In this document: positions 4,800 to 6,157 of the stretch, piece by piece
Layout of the letters: each line of letters begins with the position of its first letter
Numbering within the stretch: the stretch's first letter is position 1
Assembly: GCA_023133185.1 (NCBI GenBank)
Contig: JAGLWX010000203.1
Coordinates: 1 to 6,157 of the forward strand
Direction: 5' to 3'
Origin: Fidelibacterota bacterium
Lineage (GTDB): Bacteria > Fidelibacterota > UBA2242
DNA: 6,157 nucleotides
Notes under the pieces: model-generated
Seen by the model: only the letters and a program-made list of their open reading frames with translations
What the model was told of the DNA's origin: nothing
Database searches by the model: none
Program-made: the position numbers and the translations under genes

Positions 4800-6025
4800 C
4801 GGAATATCCCTAGTAGCACTATCCGGGTTAACAACACGGTGAAAGCAAGAAACAGAGCAATTATAATAATAATCAGATATTTCTTTTTCTGGAAAGTAAA
4901 CTCATCACTCTTTTTTGAAGCTTTTGATAAAAACCTGAGAAGCAAAAAGACAACAATGATCACTGAGATAAAGATAAGAGCAATTTGGGTGAACATTTTA
5001 ACAGACAGTTTAGAGTCCTCGGTTGCAGTATCTTCATTTGTTGGTTCATACTCCAGACCAAAGATGAAGGATTCAATGTCCGAAACACTCTTGCCGATTC
5101 CCGCCTCATTTATGGCATTGGCTATACGGCGCAATCGTTCCGGGGCAATCGAACCCAGGGGATAGATTTCCGGCAGGATCAGCTTCGCCGTCTCAGTTGC
5201 CTCGTAACGCAAGGCATCACGGCTTTTGTTGCTTGTGTTATACTCATTTAGAATCAGCTCAATGATTTCTTCCGGGTGTTGTAAAGCATAGTCCCAGCCC
5301 TTCAGCGATGCTTCTTTAAACACCTTTACCAATTCCGGATCTTCCTCGGACAGCTTTGCGGAAGTAATTAAACAATCTCCATAGAAATCCACACCATAAA
5401 CAGCCGGGTCAAGAATGTTGTAGGGAATGTTATTTTGCTGCAGGATAAATGGTTGGTTGGTGATGTAAGCGCTCATCACATCTGCCGAACCATCGACAAT
5501 AGCCATCGGATCGAAATTATGATCAACAAAAGATAGTTTCTCAGGGTCGATTCCGTTCTTTGCAAAAAAAGAGATGAATTCAACCGCAGTACGTTCCTGA
5601 GCAGTCAGCATCAATCGTTTGCCGTACAGATCATCGGGCCTACGTATTCCCGCATCACGATGACTCAGCAACACCAGAGCGGAATGTTTAAAGATATTGG
5701 CCAATAGTTTGATCGGTTGACCTTCCAGATAATTCTTGGTAGCCGAAGAGGAAACTGTAGCAAATTCCGCCCGGTCCGACAGCACTTCTTCATTCACGTC
5801 CATACCGGATTGATATTCCCGTATTTTGACATCCAGACCGGCATCTTCATAGAATCCATGGTCCTTTGCGGCGTAATAGCCCGCAAATTCAAACTGGTGT
5901 TTCCAGAAGAGCTGCAGAGTCACCTGGTTTTGCGCGGCAAATGCTGTTGTCTGGCCGATATAAAAAAGTAATGAGATGATTAAAAGTAGTTTTTTCATAA
6001 AAAAATCTTGTTTGGGAATGTTCAT
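4796..6025 (-). CDS. NMT1/THI5-like periplasmic solute-sensing protein with membrane anchor, truncated
   Basis: A 409-residue exported protein. Residues 1-30 form a signal peptide: hydrophobic core LLLIISLLFYIG and an AFA cleavage site before Ala31. Residues about 33-325 are an NMT1/THI5-like type 2 periplasmic binding domain, starting VTLQLFWKHQFEFAGYYAAKDHGFYEDAGLDV, related to ThiY-type binders of thiamine pyrimidine precursors and common as the sensor of histidine kinases. Two membrane helices follow, about 346-366 and 383-401, with a short basic loop between. In sensors a second helix after such a loop normally leads to another extracytoplasmic or signalling domain; here the protein ends eight residues after the helix, at the junction with the kinase gene. 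It was probably once part of a longer sensor. The start at 6025 is preferred because GGAG lies 10 bases upstream; Met10 would give a cleaner signal peptide but has no such site. The ligand is unknown. Confidence 0.88.
   Translation of the reverse strand: MNIPKQDFFMKKLLLIISLLFYIGQTTAFAAQNQVTLQLFWKHQFEFAGYYAAKDHGFYEDAGLDVKIREYQSGMDVNEEVLSDRAEFATVSSSATKNYLEGQPIKLLANIFKHSALVLLSHRDAGIRRPDDLYGKRLMLTAQERTAVEFISFFAKNGIDPEKLSFVDHNFDPMAIVDGSADVMSAYITNQPFILQQNNIPYNILDPAVYGVDFYGDCLITSAKLSEEDPELVKVFKEASLKGWDYALQHPEEIIELILNEYNTSNKSRDALRYEATETAKLILPEIYPLGSIAPERLRRIANAINEAGIGKSVSDIESFIFGLEYEPTNEDTATEDSKLSVKMFTQIALIFISVIIVVFLLLRFLSKASKKSDEFTFQKKKYLIIIIIALFLAFTVLLTRIVLLGIFR
4800..4835 (-). other. deletion/fusion junction between sensor gene and receiver-kinase gene
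   Basis: In the kinase frame the bases just upstream of its GTG encode NPDSATRDIP, matching the stretch before VIFITAK in REC domains (typically xDPATRDIP). Upstream of about 4829 that frame loses all resemblance to a receiver, while the other frame encodes the second membrane helix of the sensor protein. The join therefore lies near 4830. The two frames are offset by one base, so the deletion was not in frame and the sensor gene now ends 32 bases later at a TGA. Confidence 0.65.
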
Positions 6026-6157
6026 GTTTGGCTCACTCCAGTTTGAATTTATTTTCAGGGCAATGCTGCATGATTAAATCAATTATATTTTTTGTAATGT
6101 CATGGATTTATCCGGAATATATTATTTATATGAATTTTAGGCGTAATGGTAATTTTA
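6026..6157 (-). promoter_or_regulatory. upstream region of the sensor gene
   Basis: AT-rich leader with a TATAAT at 6087-6082 (minus strand), but the hexamer 17 bases upstream is a poor -35. An 11-base imperfect palindrome, TGATTAAATCA, at 6071-6081 adjoins it and could be an operator. GGAG at 6039-6036 is the likely ribosome binding site. No gene is visible between here and the window edge. Confidence 0.25.

Noticed and set aside
4799..4915. Programmed -1 frameshift joining sensor and kinase
   Set aside because: A GAAAAAG run occurs in the sensor gene and the kinase frame is open from there. However, it is not a proper X-XXY-YYZ slippery heptamer, the intervening residues resemble no domain, and the receiver would still lack its first half. 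A deletion explains the facts better.
4677..5165. 162-residue plus-strand open frame
   Set aside because: It lies antisense to the well-supported kinase and sensor genes, has no ribosome binding site or recognisable domain, and looks like a shadow frame. The same applies to the other plus-strand frames at 514-711, 1286-1612, 2307-2507, 3188-3487, 4087-4524, 4985-5251 and 5717-5971.

Overview
All genes in this window are on the minus strand, so they are transcribed from high to low coordinates. The DNA is moderately AT-rich. The gene types (an NMT1/THI5-type periplasmic sensor protein with a signal peptide, a REC-linked histidine kinase, lipid-kinase paralogues and a Gp49/HigB-type toxin-antitoxin remnant) fit a free-living Gram-negative environmental bacterium, perhaps of the Bacteroidota/Chlorobiota/Calditrichota side or a deltaproteobacterial lineage. 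The sequence alone does not fix the phylum.

Layout in transcription order. (1) 6025-4796 encodes an exported NMT1/THI5-like solute-binding protein with two C-terminal membrane helices. It overlaps by 4 bases (GTGA) with (2) 4799-3954, a histidine kinase that begins with only the C-terminal part of a receiver domain. Receiver homology continues upstream of the GTG start, in a frame one base off from the first gene. The pair therefore looks like the product of an internal deletion in a larger sensor-kinase/receiver-kinase locus. (3) 3824-2751 is a two-domain GNAT-like protein, preceded by a plausible sigma70-type promoter. (4) 2760-1807 is a divergent diacylglycerol/sphingosine-kinase-like protein. 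Its conserved first strand lies upstream of any canonical start codon, and a strong Shine-Dalgarno sequence points to an AUU start. (5) 1609-719 is a second, more canonical lipid kinase. Genes 3 to 5 may form a lipid-modification unit.

The 194-base gap between the two lipid kinases holds two hairpins with the same AAACCAATTT/AAATTGGTTT stem. A further copy of the motif lies between the ribosome binding site and start codon of kinase 5 and could pair with the hairpin arms, so the gap may hold a translational switch or a palindromic mobile element.

After the stop of kinase 5 comes the C-terminal third of a RelE/HigB (Gp49-like) toxin (about 726-613), then its intact XRE-family antitoxin (620-303). 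The toxin's N-terminal part is gone, leaving an orphan antitoxin. The last 300 bases are AT-rich. They contain a perfect 29-base REP-like palindrome (241-269) and an unrecognised C-terminal ORF fragment (306-73), but no complete gene.

I found no RNA genes, CRISPR array, insertion sequence or complete novel defence system. The points most worth following up are the decayed toxin-antitoxin locus, the deleted sensor-kinase fusion, the AUU-start candidate and the repeated-stem leader of kinase 5.
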